A program made the translations under genes and the position numbers. From the NCBI RefSeq assembly GCF_030232265.1, contig NZ_JASPJK010000006.1, forward strand, positions 56,140-120,139: 64,000 nt of DNA, given 5' to 3'. The notes under the pieces were generated by a model. It was not told the origin of the DNA, did no database searches, and was given only the letters and a program-made list of their open reading frames with translations. Source of the stretch: Corynebacterium sp. MSK041. Lineage in GTDB: Bacteria; Actinomycetota; Actinomycetes; Mycobacteriales; Mycobacteriaceae. Of this stretch, positions 40,201 to 51,072 are shown piece by piece (the stretch's first letter is position 1; each line of letters starts with the position of its first letter).

Positions 40201-41355
40201 CTAGCGCTGGGAATCCAGAATCCCGGATTCGTACGCCCGCTGGACTGCTTCCTGGTGCTCCTCGAAGGTGTTGGTGAACAGCGTGGTGCCGTCCTTGTCA
40301 ATGGTGACGAAGAAGAGCCATTCACCCTCAGCAGGGTTCTCCATCGCACGGATCGCTTCCTCCGAAGGCGAAGCAATCGGCGTATCAGGCAGACCATCCT
40401 TGGCGTAGGTATTCCACGGGGTCTCACGCTGGCGGTCCGAATCGCCGGTAGCCACCTCAACGGACTCAAGGTCGTAGTTCACGGTGGAATCAAACTCCAG
40501 GCGCATGGGTGCGTCAAGGCGGTTCAAGATCACGCGGGCCACCTTGTCAAACTCCCCTGCCGGCGCTTCACGCTCCACAAGGGATGCTGCAATAAGAAGC
40601 TCATACGGACTCACGCCAATGGCCTGTGCACGGCCGACGATGTCGGTGGCGTTGTACTTCTTCGCCGAACGCGTAATCAGATCAGTCAAAATCGCCTTCG
40701 CATCAGCATTCGGGTTGACCACGTACTCACCCGGGGCAATCAAACCCTCAAGGCGCTTAGGGTCACCCTCGCGTGCGCTAACGGGGCCCAGTGCCCATTC
40801 CGGCACACCAAGCTCAGACGGATCCGTCTGGGCCGCGACGTCCTGCAGTTCATCAACGTGAATGCAGCCCTCGGCCTTGCCATCCTCACCACACGTCACG
40901 CGGGAAATGCTAGAGAAGATGCCAAAGCGAACGTCGCCGCCGACCACGCGGACGTCGTTAAGCGTCTGCCCACCTGGAATCTTCAACATCTCAATTTGAG
41001 TGGCCGGATCCAGCAGCGCAGCAACCGCGGACTTCGCGCTCATTTTCTTCTGCAGGCGGTAAAAGCCAGGCTGGATATTATCCGCATCCGGGTTGGACGC
41101 TAAAGCAGACTGGAATGCCTGGTTCGACCGCACAACCTCCAGCTCCTCCAGTGTCGGGCCTAGCGCGGTCAGGTTGGAGCCCTCCGGGATCTCAACGATC
41201 TGCTCCTGACCGTTACCGTCACCGCTAAAATCCGCCCCCGAGGAGGTCGAACGGGCAACGCCGATGTACACCACTGCTCCGAGGATCAGAAGAATGGACA
41301 CGATGAGTACCGCGACACCGCGGGTGCGGCCTTGCGAGGTTTGTGCCGTGCTCAC
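40201..41355 (-). CDS. mltG: Endolytic murein transglycosylase MltG (YceG-like)
   Basis: 384 residues with a short cytoplasmic tail, one TM helix (VAVLIVSILLILGAVVYIGV), and a large extracellular YceG domain. The domain includes EIPEGSNLTALGPTLEEL, the catalytic-site segment LLIAASLVEREAPAGEFDKV and the end GLPDTPIASPSEEAIRAMEN, so the glutamate lies in VEREA. It likely releases nascent glycan strands at the membrane. GTG start. It sits 18 bp after ruvX in the conserved ruvX-mltG-aroE order. Confidence 0.93.
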   Translation of the reverse strand: MSTAQTSQGRTRGVAVLIVSILLILGAVVYIGVARSTSSGADFSGDGNGQEQIVEIPEGSNLTALGPTLEELEVVRSNQAFQSALASNPDADNIQPGFYRLQKKMSAKSAVAALLDPATQIEMLKIPGGQTLNDVRVVGGDVRFGIFSSISRVTCGEDGKAEGCIHVDELQDVAAQTDPSELGVPEWALGPVSAREGDPKRLEGLIAPGEYVVNPNADAKAILTDLITRSAKKYNATDIVGRAQAIGVSPYELLIAASLVEREAPAGEFDKVARVILNRLDAPMRLEFDSTVNYDLESVEVATGDSDRQRETPWNTYAKDGLPDTPIASPSEEAIRAMENPAEGEWLFFVTIDKDGTTLFTNTFEEHQEAVQRAYESGILDSQR

Positions 41356-41373
41356 GATTAGATCTCCTTGGGG

Positions 41374-41904
41374 TTATTCAACTGAACAGGGGTCAGCGGT
41401 CGTTGGGTGCTGGTCCTGCTGCGTGGCTAGCGCGTTGGCGCGGCCATCAAGCCAGGATTGCAGAATGGCCACCGCAGCTGCTTGGTCAATCACCGCGCGG
41501 CCTGCCTTCTCCGATACACCGGAGGAACGCAAGGCATGGGTTGCAGCGACCGTGGTCAAACGTTCATCTGCGTAGCGCACTGGAACATCACTGCGGCGGG
41601 AGATACGGAACCCGATCTCCTTGGCATGCTTCACACTCGCAGAGCCGTTGCCCTTGAGGTCCCGCGGAAGCCCCACGACAACCTCAACGGCCTCATACTC
41701 CTCAATGATCTCCAGCAGCCGCTCAATATCCTCACCATCACGGTCTTTGAAACCGGTCACGCGAGGCACAGTTTCCACGGGCGTGGCTAGAAGCCCATCG
41801 CGGTCAGAGGAAGCCACGCCGATACGCACGGTGCCCACATCAATGCCGATGCGGCGACCAACCCCGGGATCATCAACCCCAGGCGTATCAGGATGTACCT
41901 TCAT
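41374..41904 (-). CDS. ruvX: Putative pre-16S rRNA nuclease (YqgF/RuvX)
   Basis: 176 residues with the RNase-H-fold start [20 protein letters not shown], the motif [20 protein letters not shown] and [20 protein letters not shown], and the final Asp-containing [16 protein letters not shown], matching YqgF/RuvX. The family processes the 16S rRNA 5' end. It follows alaS after a 153-bp gap and precedes mltG. Full length. Confidence 0.96.
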   Translation of the reverse strand: MKVHPDTPGVDDPGVGRRIGIDVGTVRIGVASSDRDGLLATPVETVPRVTGFKDRDGEDIERLLEIIEEYEAVEVVVGLPRDLKGNGSASVKHAKEIGFRISRRSDVPVRYADERLTTVAATHALRSSGVSEKAGRAVIDQAAAVAILQSWLDGRANALATQQDQHPTTADPCSVE

Positions 41905-41953
41905 TTACTCGCGTGAACCTCAACTGTGTGTCGGATGTGTGGCACCTGCGCGT

Positions 41954-41985
41954 GTGCCTTCACCCACGGTAGTTGGTGAAGGCAC
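41954..41985. repeat. Perfect 11-bp inverted repeat in the alaS-ruvX gap
   Basis: GTGCCTTCACC and GGTGAAGGCAC flank a 10-base loop. A second, smaller one (GTCACG ... CGTGAC) lies at 42010-42030. Neither is followed by a U-tract on the minus strand, so they are weak terminators at best. A structured leader before ruvX is possible. Confidence 0.5.
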
Positions 41986-42057
41986 TGTCACAGACCCGTT
42001 GTAGGGCGTGTCACGTAATCATTTCGTGACCTTGGAAGCACTCTAGCTTAAAACCGG

Positions 42058-44727
42058 TTAGAGCCGGCTGAGCTCCTCGCGCACAGCGTTGAAACCGGCA
42101 TCAATGCCAGCAGCATCCGACCCGGAACCCTGTGCCAGGTCCGGCTTGCCGCCGCCCTTGCCGCCGATGTAGCCACCGAAAAGACCAACGTAAGCACCGG
42201 ACTTGATGCCCTTATCCACGGCCGCCGGGGTTGCTGCCACTGCGAACGGGACCTTGCCGCCGTTGTCGGAAGCCAGGACGATGACAGCTGCGGTCTCACC
42301 GAAGCGGCCACGCAGATCCTGCGCCATGGTGCGCAAGTCCCCGCCGCCAACACCATCCGGAAGCTTGACACCCAAGAACTTCACGTCACCGATGGTCTCC
42401 GCGTTGTTAATCAACTCACCGGTCTGGTTGGCCAGCTGCTGCTTGTGCAGGTTCTCAATTTCCTTCTCAGCAGCACGCAGGCGCTCAGTCAGTGCAGCAA
42501 TGCGCTCCGGCAGCTGATCGGACGGGGCCTTCATCTCCCCTGCCAATGCGTTGGCAATGGCGGCTTCCTTGGAAAAGTAGGAGAAGGAATCCATGCCCGA
42601 GTACGCCTCAATACGGCGCGCACCGGAGCCAACGGAGGATTCACCCAGCACTGCCACCGGACCGATCTGGGAAGAGTGCTCCACGTGAGTACCACCACAC
42701 AGTTCGATGGAGAACGGACCACCGATTTCCACCACGCGCACCTGGTCACCGTAGTTCTCGCCGAACAGTGCCAACGCGCCCATCTCCTTAGCCTGTGCCA
42801 AAGAGGTTTCAAAGGTATTCACGGCAAAGTCCGCGTCCACTGCCTGGTTGGCAATGAGGGAGATCTCCTCCAACTGCGCCGGGCTGAGCTGCTCGGTGTA
42901 GTTGAAGTCAAAGCGCAGGTAGCCCGGCTTGTTCATGGAACCAGCCTGGACAGCTGTGGGGCCCAGCACCTGACGCAGAGCAGCGTGGATCAGGTGGGTA
43001 GCGGTGTGCGCTTGGCGTGCGCCGTGGCGCCACTTCGGATCTACCTCCGTACGCACAACCTGCCCCACATCCAAGCCACCGTTTTCCACGGTTGCCTTGT
43101 GCACCCAGAGCTTCTTATTACCCACCTTCTGCACGTCGTGGACCGTCAGAATGGTGTCACCGATGACAATGCGGCCACGGTCAGCCAGCTGTCCGCCGCC
43201 CTCGGCGTACATCGGGGTGACATCCAGAATGACCTCAACCTCATCGCCCTGGGCAACCTCGCCGACCTTCTCGCCGCCACGGACGAGGCCAAGGACCTTC
43301 GACTCGTGCTCGAGTTCTTCAAAGCCAACGAACTCGGTCGGGTGCGCATCAACCCACTCGCGGTAGAGGGACTCGTCGATGTTGCCGGTCTTCTTCGCCT
43401 TGCTATCGGCCTTCGCGCGGTTACGCTGCTCCTCCATCGCGGCATGGAAGGCATCCATGTCCACGTCCAGACCAGCCTCAGCTGCCATCTCCAGGGTGAG
43501 GTCGATGGGGAAACCATAGGTGTCGTGCAGCTCAAAGGCCTGCTCGCCGGACAGAACCGCAGCACCGGATTCTTTCACGTGTGCAGCTGCTTCGTCGAAG
43601 CGGTGGGTGCCGGACTCCAGGGTTTTCAGGAAGGTCTTCTCTTCCGCCACGGCCACGCGCAGGATGCGCTCGCGGTTGTCCGCAATCTCCGGGAAGGAAG
43701 GAGTCATAGTGTCCATGATCGTGTTTATGAACTGCTCAATGGTGTGGCTCTGTGCACCCAGCAGACGCGCGGAACGAATGATGCGACGCAGCAGGCGGCG
43801 CAGGATGTAACCACGGCCCTCGTTGGACGGGGTCACACCATCAAGAATGATCATCATCGCGGTACGGGAGTGGTCAGCGATGACACGGAAGCGGACGTCC
43901 GATTCCTGGTTCGCACCGTACTTCGTTCCGGTGAGTTTCTCCGCGGTGGCGATCACCGGGGCGAGCAAGTCAGTCTCGTAGACGTTGTCCACGCCCTGCA
44001 GGATGCAAGCCAGGCGCTCAATGCCCAAGCCGGTATCAATGTTCTTGTTCGGCAGCTCGCCGAGAATATCAAAGCCACCCTTCTTATCGCCTTCACCGCG
44101 GATGGACTCCATGAACACGAGGTTCCAAATCTCCATGTAGCGGTTGTCATCAGCGATCGGGCCGCCCTCTTTACCGTGCTCAGGGCCACGGTCGTAGTAA
44201 ATCTCGGAGCACGGACCACACGGGCCCGGCACACCCATGGACCAGAAGTTGTCCTCCATGCCCAGGCGCTGAATACGCTCAGCCGGCACACCGATCTTCT
44301 TCTCCCAGATCTCCGCTGCCTCATCGTCCTCAGTGAACACAGTCACCCACAGGCGCTCCGGATCAAGTGCGAAGCCACCCTTGTCCAAGGGCTTCGTCAG
44401 CAGCTCCCACGCCAACGTGATAGCGCCTTCCTTGAAGTACTGGCCGAAGGAGAAGTTACCGGCCATCTGGAAGAAGGTGTTGTGGCGGGTGGTAATACCC
44501 ACTTCCTCAATATCCAGGGTGCGCACGCACTTCTGGATGGAGGTTGCGGTTCCGCTTTCAAAAGGCGGATTCTGCTGGCCCAGGAAGTACGGCTTGAAGG
44601 GCACCATACCGGCGTTCACAAACAGCAACGTCGGGTCGTCCAGAATCAACGATGCGCTGGGGACGGGCACGTGGCCCGCATCGACGAAGTGCTGTGTGAA
44701 CCGGTCGCGGATCTCATGAGTTTGCAC
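42058..44727 (-). CDS. alaS: Alanyl-tRNA synthetase
   Basis: 889 residues, full length. The class II core starts [19 protein letters not shown] (GTG, with AAGGA upstream) and includes [16 protein letters not shown] and [19 protein letters not shown]. The editing domain has [15 protein letters not shown] (zinc His pair) and [17 protein letters not shown]. The C-terminal C-Ala domain follows ([20 protein letters not shown]). It charges tRNA-Ala and edits mischarged Ser/Gly. It lies 100 bp after rarA. Confidence 0.98.
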   Translation of the reverse strand: MQTHEIRDRFTQHFVDAGHVPVPSASLILDDPTLLFVNAGMVPFKPYFLGQQNPPFESGTATSIQKCVRTLDIEEVGITTRHNTFFQMAGNFSFGQYFKEGAITLAWELLTKPLDKGGFALDPERLWVTVFTEDDEAAEIWEKKIGVPAERIQRLGMEDNFWSMGVPGPCGPCSEIYYDRGPEHGKEGGPIADDNRYMEIWNLVFMESIRGEGDKKGGFDILGELPNKNIDTGLGIERLACILQGVDNVYETDLLAPVIATAEKLTGTKYGANQESDVRFRVIADHSRTAMMIILDGVTPSNEGRGYILRRLLRRIIRSARLLGAQSHTIEQFINTIMDTMTPSFPEIADNRERILRVAVAEEKTFLKTLESGTHRFDEAAAHVKESGAAVLSGEQAFELHDTYGFPIDLTLEMAAEAGLDVDMDAFHAAMEEQRNRAKADSKAKKTGNIDESLYREWVDAHPTEFVGFEELEHESKVLGLVRGGEKVGEVAQGDEVEVILDVTPMYAEGGGQLADRGRIVIGDTILTVHDVQKVGNKKLWVHKATVENGGLDVGQVVRTEVDPKWRHGARQAHTATHLIHAALRQVLGPTAVQAGSMNKPGYLRFDFNYTEQLSPAQLEEISLIANQAVDADFAVNTFETSLAQAKEMGALALFGENYGDQVRVVEIGGPFSIELCGGTHVEHSSQIGPVAVLGESSVGSGARRIEAYSGMDSFSYFSKEAAIANALAGEMKAPSDQLPERIAALTERLRAAEKEIENLHKQQLANQTGELINNAETIGDVKFLGVKLPDGVGGGDLRTMAQDLRGRFGETAAVIVLASDNGGKVPFAVAATPAAVDKGIKSGAYVGLFGGYIGGKGGGKPDLAQGSGSDAAGIDAGFNAVREELSRL

Positions 44728-44827
44728 GAAAGAATCCTTACAAGATGCAATGAACGTTAAAACGTTGGCTAGGGCAAAACTTAACGCGCATCACCTTACC
44801 CGCTTTGCCCGTAATGCTTGTGCGCGC

Positions 44828-46198
44828 CTACTGCCCAGCCCCATCACCCCGCACCATTCGGCGCAGGCGTTCGGCGTATTCACTGATGCGCTTTTCGGCG
44901 CCGTGGCCACTGGGCGTGTAGTAGCGGGCCTCATCCAAACCTTCGGGAATGTAGCGTTGCTGCACCACACCACGCGGATCATCGTGGGGGTAGATGTAGC
45001 CAACCGCGTTGCCCACGGCCTTCGCCCCCTCATAATGTCCATCGCGCAAGTGCGGTGGGACAGTGCCGGCATGTCCTTTACGGATATCCGCCAGCGCGGC
45101 ATCAATCGCTGTGTACACGGAATTGGATTTCGGCGCGGTAGCAAGGTGAATGGTGGCTTGCGCCAGGGGTAGGCGTCCTTCCGGCATACCGATAAACTGC
45201 ACGGCGTTCGCCGCTGCCGTGGCCACCTGCAGTGCCGTAGGATCAGCCATGCCGATGTCCTCCGACGCGTGGATGACCAAACGTCGGGCAATGAAGCGCG
45301 GGTCCTCCCCCGCCTCAATCATGCGGGCAAGGTAGTGCAACGCTGCGTCTACGTCAGAGCCGCGAATGGACTTGATGTAGGCAGAGATCACGTCATAGTG
45401 CTGGTCCCCATCGCGGTCATAGCGCACAACAGCACGGTCCACGCTGCGCTCAATCACCTCGGTGGTGATACGGCCATCCTCTGCGCCTTCGGCCGCAGCC
45501 TCCAAGTAAGTCAGCGCCCGGCGGGCATCGCCGCCGGCGAGGAGGACGAGTTGGTCCCGTGCCGCGTCGTCAAGCAACACTGCCCCTTTGAGCCCTCGCT
45601 CATCCGTGACTGCGCGCTCAAGCACTGTGGCAATGTCTGCGTCGGACAGCGATTCCAGGCGCAACAGCAACGAACGTGAGAGCAACGGCGCGACCACGCT
45701 AAACGACGGGTTCTCCGTCGTGGCCGCAACGAGCAGAACCGTGCGATTCTCCACCGCGGCGAGCAACGCATCCTGCTGAGTTTTAGAAAAGCGGTGGACC
45801 TCATCGATGAACAACACCGTGTGCTGGCCACGCACGAGATCACGGCGCGCAGCGTCCAAGACCTCACGGACCTGCTTGACGCCGGAGGACAATGCGGACA
45901 AGCCTACGAAATTCTGCCCCATTGCCTGCGCGATGAGCGAAGCAATCGTTGTCTTACCAGTTCCCGGCGGGCCGTACAGAATTACCGACGCATCGCCGGA
46001 ACCTTCCACCAAACGGCGTAGCGGACGGCCCGGGCCTAGCAAATGCTGCTGGCCGACGAGCTCATCCAGATTGCGCGGCCGCATCCGCGCAGCCAAGGGC
46101 GCGGTGGCCCCAGCTTCAAAGAACGCGACACCACGCGGGGCGGATGATGTTGAGTCCGCCGCATCCGCCGGATCCGAGAAAAGCCCGCCTTGTGTCAC
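44828..46198 (-). CDS. rarA: Replication-associated recombination protein A (RarA/MgsA)
   Basis: 456 residues, an AAA+ ATPase: [20 protein letters not shown], Walker [21 protein letters not shown], Walker [21 protein letters not shown] and the sensor [20 protein letters not shown]. The C-terminal tetramerisation domain has [19 protein letters not shown]. It acts at stalled replication forks. The GTG start overlaps the stop of the phosphotransferase-like gene by 4 bp, so the two are co-translated. Confidence 0.95.
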   Translation of the reverse strand: MTQGGLFSDPADAADSTSSAPRGVAFFEAGATAPLAARMRPRNLDELVGQQHLLGPGRPLRRLVEGSGDASVILYGPPGTGKTTIASLIAQAMGQNFVGLSALSSGVKQVREVLDAARRDLVRGQHTVLFIDEVHRFSKTQQDALLAAVENRTVLLVAATTENPSFSVVAPLLSRSLLLRLESLSDADIATVLERAVTDERGLKGAVLLDDAARDQLVLLAGGDARRALTYLEAAAEGAEDGRITTEVIERSVDRAVVRYDRDGDQHYDVISAYIKSIRGSDVDAALHYLARMIEAGEDPRFIARRLVIHASEDIGMADPTALQVATAAANAVQFIGMPEGRLPLAQATIHLATAPKSNSVYTAIDAALADIRKGHAGTVPPHLRDGHYEGAKAVGNAVGYIYPHDDPRGVVQQRYIPEGLDEARYYTPSGHGAEKRISEYAERLRRMVRGDGAGQ

Positions 46199-47451
46199 AC
46201 CAAACGCTCCGCAACTGACGTGGCAAAAGAGGCAATCTCTGCGTATGTGGGCTCCGTGCCCGTTGCGGCATAACGTGCCAGAGCATCGAAAGTGCCCGCG
46301 ACATCACGGCGGATAGCTATCTCTTCCGGAGTGAAATCTTGGCGTGCAGAAGAACGCAGAATCCTCGCGCCCAGCTCAACATCCTCCTCGCGGATCTGCG
46401 GGTCGAACATGTCCGTGTGCTCCCCGGAGGGTGAGTCCACGTCCACTGCCCAGCCGCCCTTGCCGTAACGAGGACCGGACAACGTGTCATCGCCGTCCAC
46501 GTAGAGGATGGACACGCTGAAAAACGCCCACCCAATGAGTGATGCGGTGATGCGTGCTTGCAGAGTGTCCTCGTTGTTCACCGAAGGCCACGCGCCGCCA
46601 ACTTCAGCTGCCCAGGCCTCTACGAAAACCTTTGCCTCATCATCGCTCAGCGCCCGCGAAGAAATGTACTGCGGGAAACCAGCAATGACGCCAGCGACAT
46701 CGAACATAACGTCACGGAAACCCGCCCACTCATAGTCCAGGAACTGCGTGCGGTCCGCGAAAAGAATATTGTCCGGCGACAGATCAAAAGGCGTGAATGC
46801 CCGTGACCCGCCGTGCAACATGCGTACCTGCACCGTATCCGCGATGGAAGCGACGTTCTCAGGCACATCAACACCGGCGCGACGCACAATCTCCAGGCCC
46901 TCAAGAATGCGATTTTCTAGCAGCCCTTCACGCATCAGCTGCACGTCACGCGCGCCGTCAATGTTCTTCACCATGCGCGCCAGCAGAATATTAAAGCTCG
47001 TTTCCGCTCCCGCTGTGCCCGCATGCATTTTGCCTAACGACGTCCCCAGGTTCCGCAACAACCTCACCCGCTGTTCCTCATCCGAGGTTTCCAGCAGCGT
47101 GGCCAACGTGTCGCCGTTACCGGAATCAGACAAAATGATCGCGCGCTTGTCCAGGTCATAGCCGAGCATGACCGGCCCTGGGCGGACCTCCTCACTCAGC
47201 GAGGTAGTGAACTGGTAGGCCACCACTTCACGCACAAAAGCAGCATCATCAATCGGATCACCCGTGCGTGGCGAGTACTTCACCACCACGGAGCGATGCG
47301 ACAAAAACGGGTTATTAGCCACACGCAAACGCAACACAGTCGTGCTGCCGGTGCCGGAGAGTTCCTCCGGTTCCGTCAGTAGCTGCTGCCCGCCGTAGCG
47401 ATGATTCAACATCCCCTCAGCAAGCTCAATGATCTGCTCGTGATTCAACAT
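46195..47451 (-). CDS. APH/choline-kinase-like phosphotransferase, unknown substrate
   Basis: 418 residues. The kinase-like fold is suggested by [20 protein letters not shown] (ATP-site Lys), [16 protein letters not shown], the catalytic-loop-like [17 protein letters not shown] and the metal-binding-like [18 protein letters not shown]. The catalytic Asp region reads FDLSPDN instead of HGDxxxxN, so the Asp and Asn are kept and the preceding His is not. The substrate cannot be inferred. It is coupled to rarA downstream and lies 40 bp from aspS. It is probably a conserved actinobacterial gene, not a resistance determinant. Confidence 0.82.
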   Translation of the reverse strand: MLNHEQIIELAEGMLNHRYGGQQLLTEPEELSGTGSTTVLRLRVANNPFLSHRSVVVKYSPRTGDPIDDAAFVREVVAYQFTTSLSEEVRPGPVMLGYDLDKRAIILSDSGNGDTLATLLETSDEEQRVRLLRNLGTSLGKMHAGTAGAETSFNILLARMVKNIDGARDVQLMREGLLENRILEGLEIVRRAGVDVPENVASIADTVQVRMLHGGSRAFTPFDLSPDNILFADRTQFLDYEWAGFRDVMFDVAGVIAGFPQYISSRALSDDEAKVFVEAWAAEVGGAWPSVNNEDTLQARITASLIGWAFFSVSILYVDGDDTLSGPRYGKGGWAVDVDSPSGEHTDMFDPQIREEDVELGARILRSSARQDFTPEEIAIRRDVAGTFDALARYAATGTEPTYAEIASFATSVAERLV

Positions 47452-47491
47452 ACGTTTGTGCCGCCAACCAGCATGATGCTGCTACGTGCTG

Positions 47492-49297
47492 TTAGGCCTG
47501 TTCTGCCTTCTTAGCTTCCGGCTTGAAGTCCACACCGGTCTCCTTGCGCTGCGCTGCCGGGATCGGGCCCGGAGCATCCGTCAGCGGATCAACACCCCCA
47601 CCGGACTTGGGGAAGGCGATGACGTCACGGATGGACTCAAAACCACCGAGCAGGGAGACAATACGGTCCCAGCCGAAGGCGATACCGCCGTGAGGCGGTG
47701 CACCGAAGGAGAATGCGTCGAGCAGGAAGCCGAACTTCTCCTGCGCTTCTTCCTCGTTGATGCCCATGACATCAAACACGCGCTTCTGCACATCCTGGTT
47801 GTGGATACGGATAGAACCACCCCCGATCTCATTGCCGTTGCAGACAATGTCGTAGGCATAAGCAAGCGCTTCACCCGGTTCCTTGTCAAAGGTGTCCAGG
47901 TACTCCGGCTTCGGGGAGGTAAAAGCGTGGTGCACAGCAGTCCACTGGGAGTGCCCCAGTGCCACATCACCAGAAGCAGATGCATCAGCCGCCGACTCAA
48001 ACAGTGGCGCATCGACGACCCAGGTAAATGCCCAGTCGCCTTCCTTGATCAGACCAAGCTTGTTAGCAATTTCACCGCGGGCAGCACCCAGCAGTGCACG
48101 GGACGCCCTCGTCTCACCAGCAGCGAAGAAGATGCAGTCCCCCGGCTTCGCGCCAACGTGCGCTGCGATACCAGCCTTCTCCTCATCCGTGATGTTCTTT
48201 GCCACTGGGCCAGCCAGCTCGCCGTCCTCCTGCACGAGGATGTAGGCCAAGCCCTTAGCGCCACGCTGCTTTGCCCACTCCTGCCATGCGTCCAGCTGAC
48301 GGCGTGGCTGGGAAGCACCGCCTTCCATGACCACAGCGCCGACGTATTCGTTCTGGAAGACGCGGAAGGTGGTGTTCTTGAAGAACTCGGTGCAGTCCAC
48401 CAACTCAATATCAAAGCGCAGATCCGGCTTGTCGGAGCCGTACTTCTCCATCGCTTCCTTGTAGGTCATGCGCGGAATCGGCGTAGTGATCTCGTAGCCG
48501 ATGAGCTTCCACAGCTCCACCAAGATCTCTTCTGCCAGAGCGATGATGTCATCCTGGTCCACAAAACTGGCCTCAATATCCAGCTGGGTGAACTCCGGCT
48601 GACGGTCCGCACGGAAATCCTCATCGCGGTAGCAACGCGCGATCTGGAAGTAACGCTCCATGCCAGCCACCATGAGCAGCTGCTTGAACAGCTGCGGGGA
48701 CTGTGGCAGTGCGTACCAAGAGCCCGGGCGCAGGCGTGCCGGCACCAGGAAGTCACGCGCACCTTCCGGAGTGGAACGCGTCAACGTCGGCGTTTCAATC
48801 TCCACAAAGTCGTGCTTAGCCAGCACATCACGGGCAGCCTTGTTTGCGGAGGAACGCAGGCGCAGAGCGTTGGCCTGGCGCTCGCGACGCAGATCGAGGT
48901 AACGGTAACGCAGACGGGTTTCCTCGCCTACCTCGTTGTTGGAGAAGTCCTCCACCTGGAACGGCAGTGGTGCTGCCGTGGACAGAACCTCAAGCTCGGT
49001 CGCGTTGACCTCAATCTCACCGGAAGCCAGGTTCGGGTTAGCAGAACCCTCCGGGCGTGGCTCCACAACACCGGTGACCTTCACGCAGTACTCACTGCGT
49101 AGATCATGCGCTGCTTCCGCCACGTCAGATTCACGGAAAACTACCTGGGCATAGCCAGAACGATCACGCAGATCGATGAAGATCACTCCGCCGTGGTCGC
49201 GGCGGCGGCCAACCCATCCGGTGAGAGTGACGGTTTGACCATCCATTTCTTTGCGGAGATCCCCCGCGAGGTGAGTGCGCAGCACGGTGCAGTCCAC
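47492..49297 (-). CDS. aspS: Aspartyl-tRNA synthetase
   Basis: 601 residues with the OB anticodon domain ([38 protein letters not shown]), class II motif 2 [20 protein letters not shown], the bacterial GAD insert ([24 protein letters not shown] region) and motif 3 [19 protein letters not shown] start is used, with GGAAGGAC upstream. Whether it is discriminating or also charges tRNA-Asn was not determined. It has a C-terminal Lys/Ala-rich tail (PEAKKAEQA). Full length. Confidence 0.97.
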   Translation of the reverse strand: MDCTVLRTHLAGDLRKEMDGQTVTLTGWVGRRRDHGGVIFIDLRDRSGYAQVVFRESDVAEAAHDLRSEYCVKVTGVVEPRPEGSANPNLASGEIEVNATELEVLSTAAPLPFQVEDFSNNEVGEETRLRYRYLDLRRERQANALRLRSSANKAARDVLAKHDFVEIETPTLTRSTPEGARDFLVPARLRPGSWYALPQSPQLFKQLLMVAGMERYFQIARCYRDEDFRADRQPEFTQLDIEASFVDQDDIIALAEEILVELWKLIGYEITTPIPRMTYKEAMEKYGSDKPDLRFDIELVDCTEFFKNTTFRVFQNEYVGAVVMEGGASQPRRQLDAWQEWAKQRGAKGLAYILVQEDGELAGPVAKNITDEEKAGIAAHVGAKPGDCIFFAAGETRASRALLGAARGEIANKLGLIKEGDWAFTWVVDAPLFESAADASASGDVALGHSQWTAVHHAFTSPKPEYLDTFDKEPGEALAYAYDIVCNGNEIGGGSIRIHNQDVQKRVFDVMGINEEEAQEKFGFLLDAFSFGAPPHGGIAFGWDRIVSLLGGFESIRDVIAFPKSGGGVDPLTDAPGPIPAAQRKETGVDFKPEAKKAEQA

Positions 49298-49426
49298 GTC
49301 CTTCCACGTGTTCTTAAATAATGTTTAACTCACGCGATTCTACCGAATGCCTATTTGAACATCAGACCACCTCCACATTCACAGCACTTCCCACGGAAGC
49401 ACCTGAACATATGGCATGATTTGGCC

Positions 49427-50323
49427 ATGACTTTCAAAAGTGGTGTGCGACCATCCGGCAGAGGCGTAAGCACGTCAGGCGGCTCGCGTAGAGGTGGCGG
49501 CAGTATGCCCGTCATGTTGGGTGGTGGCGGTCTGGGTACGCTGCTCCTCGTCGGCTTGTTTGTCCTCCTCGGTGGTGACATTGGCAGCCTCGATGGTGGC
49601 GCCCCCCAGCAGGAGCAGAACCAGGTGGCCCCTGAGGGCTTTGACCTCACGCAGTGTGAAGTTGATGGTGCCGTCAATGAAATCCCGGAATGCCGTGCGG
49701 CAGCCACCGCCGACTCCCTTAACGCTTTGTGGCCGGCCATCCTGGCTGAGCAAGCCGGTCTAGATTACGGCATGCCCAATTTGCGGATGTTCCAGAGCAA
49801 TGTCCAAACCGGCTGTGGCTTTGCTTCCTCCGACACGGGGCCGTTCTACTGCCCGCGTGATCAAACGGTGTACCTGGACGTGACCTTTTACCATCAGCTG
49901 GAAAGGCTCGGCGGTAGTGATGGCTCGCTGTCGCAGATGTACGTGCTGGCTCACGAGTGGGGCCACCACATTCAAAACATCGAGGGCACGTTGGGTCTGA
50001 GCGATTACAACAACCCGGGCGAGGATTCCGCAGCGGTGGCAATTGAGCTGCAGGCTGACTGCTACGCCGGCATCTGGGCATCCCGCGCCGATAAGGGCGC
50101 GGACGCGATGCTTGAGCCAATCACTGAAGATCAGGTCATGCAGGCAGTCCAAACGGCACGTGCGATTGGTGATGACCATATTCAGGAGCGCTCTGGCCGC
50201 CAGGTCAACCCGGATGCCTGGACCCACGGTTCTTCTGAGCAGCGCCAGCAAGCTTTCCTCGCCGGCTATTCCTCTGGCCAAATGAAGGCATGCGACACCC
50301 TCAACCGTGGCGTCTACCAATAA
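49427..50323 (+). CDS. Neutral zinc metallopeptidase (YpfJ type), membrane-anchored
   Basis: 298 residues. An N-terminal Gly/Ser/Arg-rich segment (SGRGVSTSGGSRRGGGSMP) leads into one TM helix (GLGTLLLVGLFVLLGGD), then the peptidase domain with AHEWGHHIQNIEG (the HExxH-type zinc motif, here HEWGHH), LQADCYAGIWA (third ligand region) and a Cys pair. The family cleaves unknown targets outside the membrane. The ATG was chosen because it places the TM helix near the N-terminus. It is divergent from aspS and reads towards the HEPN-CBS-like gene. Confidence 0.92.
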   Translation: MTFKSGVRPSGRGVSTSGGSRRGGGSMPVMLGGGGLGTLLLVGLFVLLGGDIGSLDGGAPQQEQNQVAPEGFDLTQCEVDGAVNEIPECRAAATADSLNALWPAILAEQAGLDYGMPNLRMFQSNVQTGCGFASSDTGPFYCPRDQTVYLDVTFYHQLERLGGSDGSLSQMYVLAHEWGHHIQNIEGTLGLSDYNNPGEDSAAVAIELQADCYAGIWASRADKGADAMLEPITEDQVMQAVQTARAIGDDHIQERSGRQVNPDAWTHGSSEQRQQAFLAGYSSGQMKACDTLNRGVYQ

Positions 50324-50341
50324 GCACGAGGTGTGACACCG

Positions 50342-51064
50342 ATGACAGAGGCCTATTCCAACCGGGCAGTTCCATTTCTCGCTGCGTTCAATGACATTGA
50401 GTCTTTTCTGCGCAGCGAGCTCAACGCAAAGAAGTCCGATAGCTTCAACTGGATGGTGTCCAAGGCTGAGAAGAACCATGTTCTTACTCCAGCCCAGGCG
50501 AATGATCTGAAAGAATTCGCCAGCCTCCGCAATGCGATCAGCCACGGCGAGTATCAAAATTTCCGCCCCATTGCTGAACCTTTGCCGGAAACGGTGGCGG
50601 AGATCGAGCACATCCGCGACCAGTTGCTCCACCCGCCAACGGCGATGGATGTGATTGGTCACCAGGATGTGATCACCTTTGGGCCAGAAGATGACGTGTA
50701 CGAAGCGTTGAGCTCTATCCGCGACACCGGCATCTCTCAGTTCCCTATCTACGAGGGCAAGCAGTGCATTGGCGTGTTAACCACCAACACCATTGCCCGG
50801 TGGTTGGCCAATGAGCTGGGCGACACTGACACGCTCACTCACAGGGATATCCGTCACGTGCTCACGTTCAATGAACGTAAGGATCAAGCGGTGTTTCTTC
50901 CCCGTGATGCTTCAGCGGCCAAAGTCATCGCTGCCCTGACCTCACCGGCAGCGCATAACACCTTGCCACGCTTGGTGATCATTACGGAGCATGGCCACAA
51001 CAACCAGCAGCCGCTTGGCGTGATCACACCATCGAATCTGGCCGCGCTTTTCGACGCGGTGTAG
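50342..51064 (+). CDS. Probable HEPN-like / tandem CBS domain fusion protein
   Basis: 240 residues. The N-terminal ~95 are helical (AFNDIESFLRSELNAKKSD, ANDLKEFASLRNAISHGEYQ). RNAISH is the R-x4-H pattern of HEPN ribonuclease domains, although I cannot confirm the fold. Two CBS domains follow (PEDDVYEALSSIRDTGISQF to IGVLTTNTIARWL, and PRDASAAKVIAALT to LGVITPSNLAALF). CBS pairs bind adenine nucleotides. The arrangement is a nucleotide sensor joined to a possible RNase, like CARF-HEPN effectors. An ATG with GAGG upstream was preferred over a GTG. It follows the peptidase gene by 18 bp. Confidence 0.7.
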   Translation: MTEAYSNRAVPFLAAFNDIESFLRSELNAKKSDSFNWMVSKAEKNHVLTPAQANDLKEFASLRNAISHGEYQNFRPIAEPLPETVAEIEHIRDQLLHPPTAMDVIGHQDVITFGPEDDVYEALSSIRDTGISQFPIYEGKQCIGVLTTNTIARWLANELGDTDTLTHRDIRHVLTFNERKDQAVFLPRDASAAKVIAALTSPAAHNTLPRLVIITEHGHNNQQPLGVITPSNLAALFDAV

Positions 51065-51072
51065 GGCCCCGC

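Noticed and set aside
42445..44760. 771-codon open frame on the plus strand opposite alaS
   Set aside because: It lies wholly antisense to a complete, motif-rich alaS. Long antisense frames arise in this GC-rich, codon-biased sequence, and the product has no recognisable domain.
46195..47451. Aminoglycoside resistance phosphotransferase
   Set aside because: The kinase-like fold is shared, but the gene is coupled to rarA in a conserved block and the catalytic His is not kept, so a resistance role is not supported.
47486..49102. 538-codon plus-strand frame opposite aspS
   Set aside because: Antisense shadow of a full aspS gene; its translation shows no family features.
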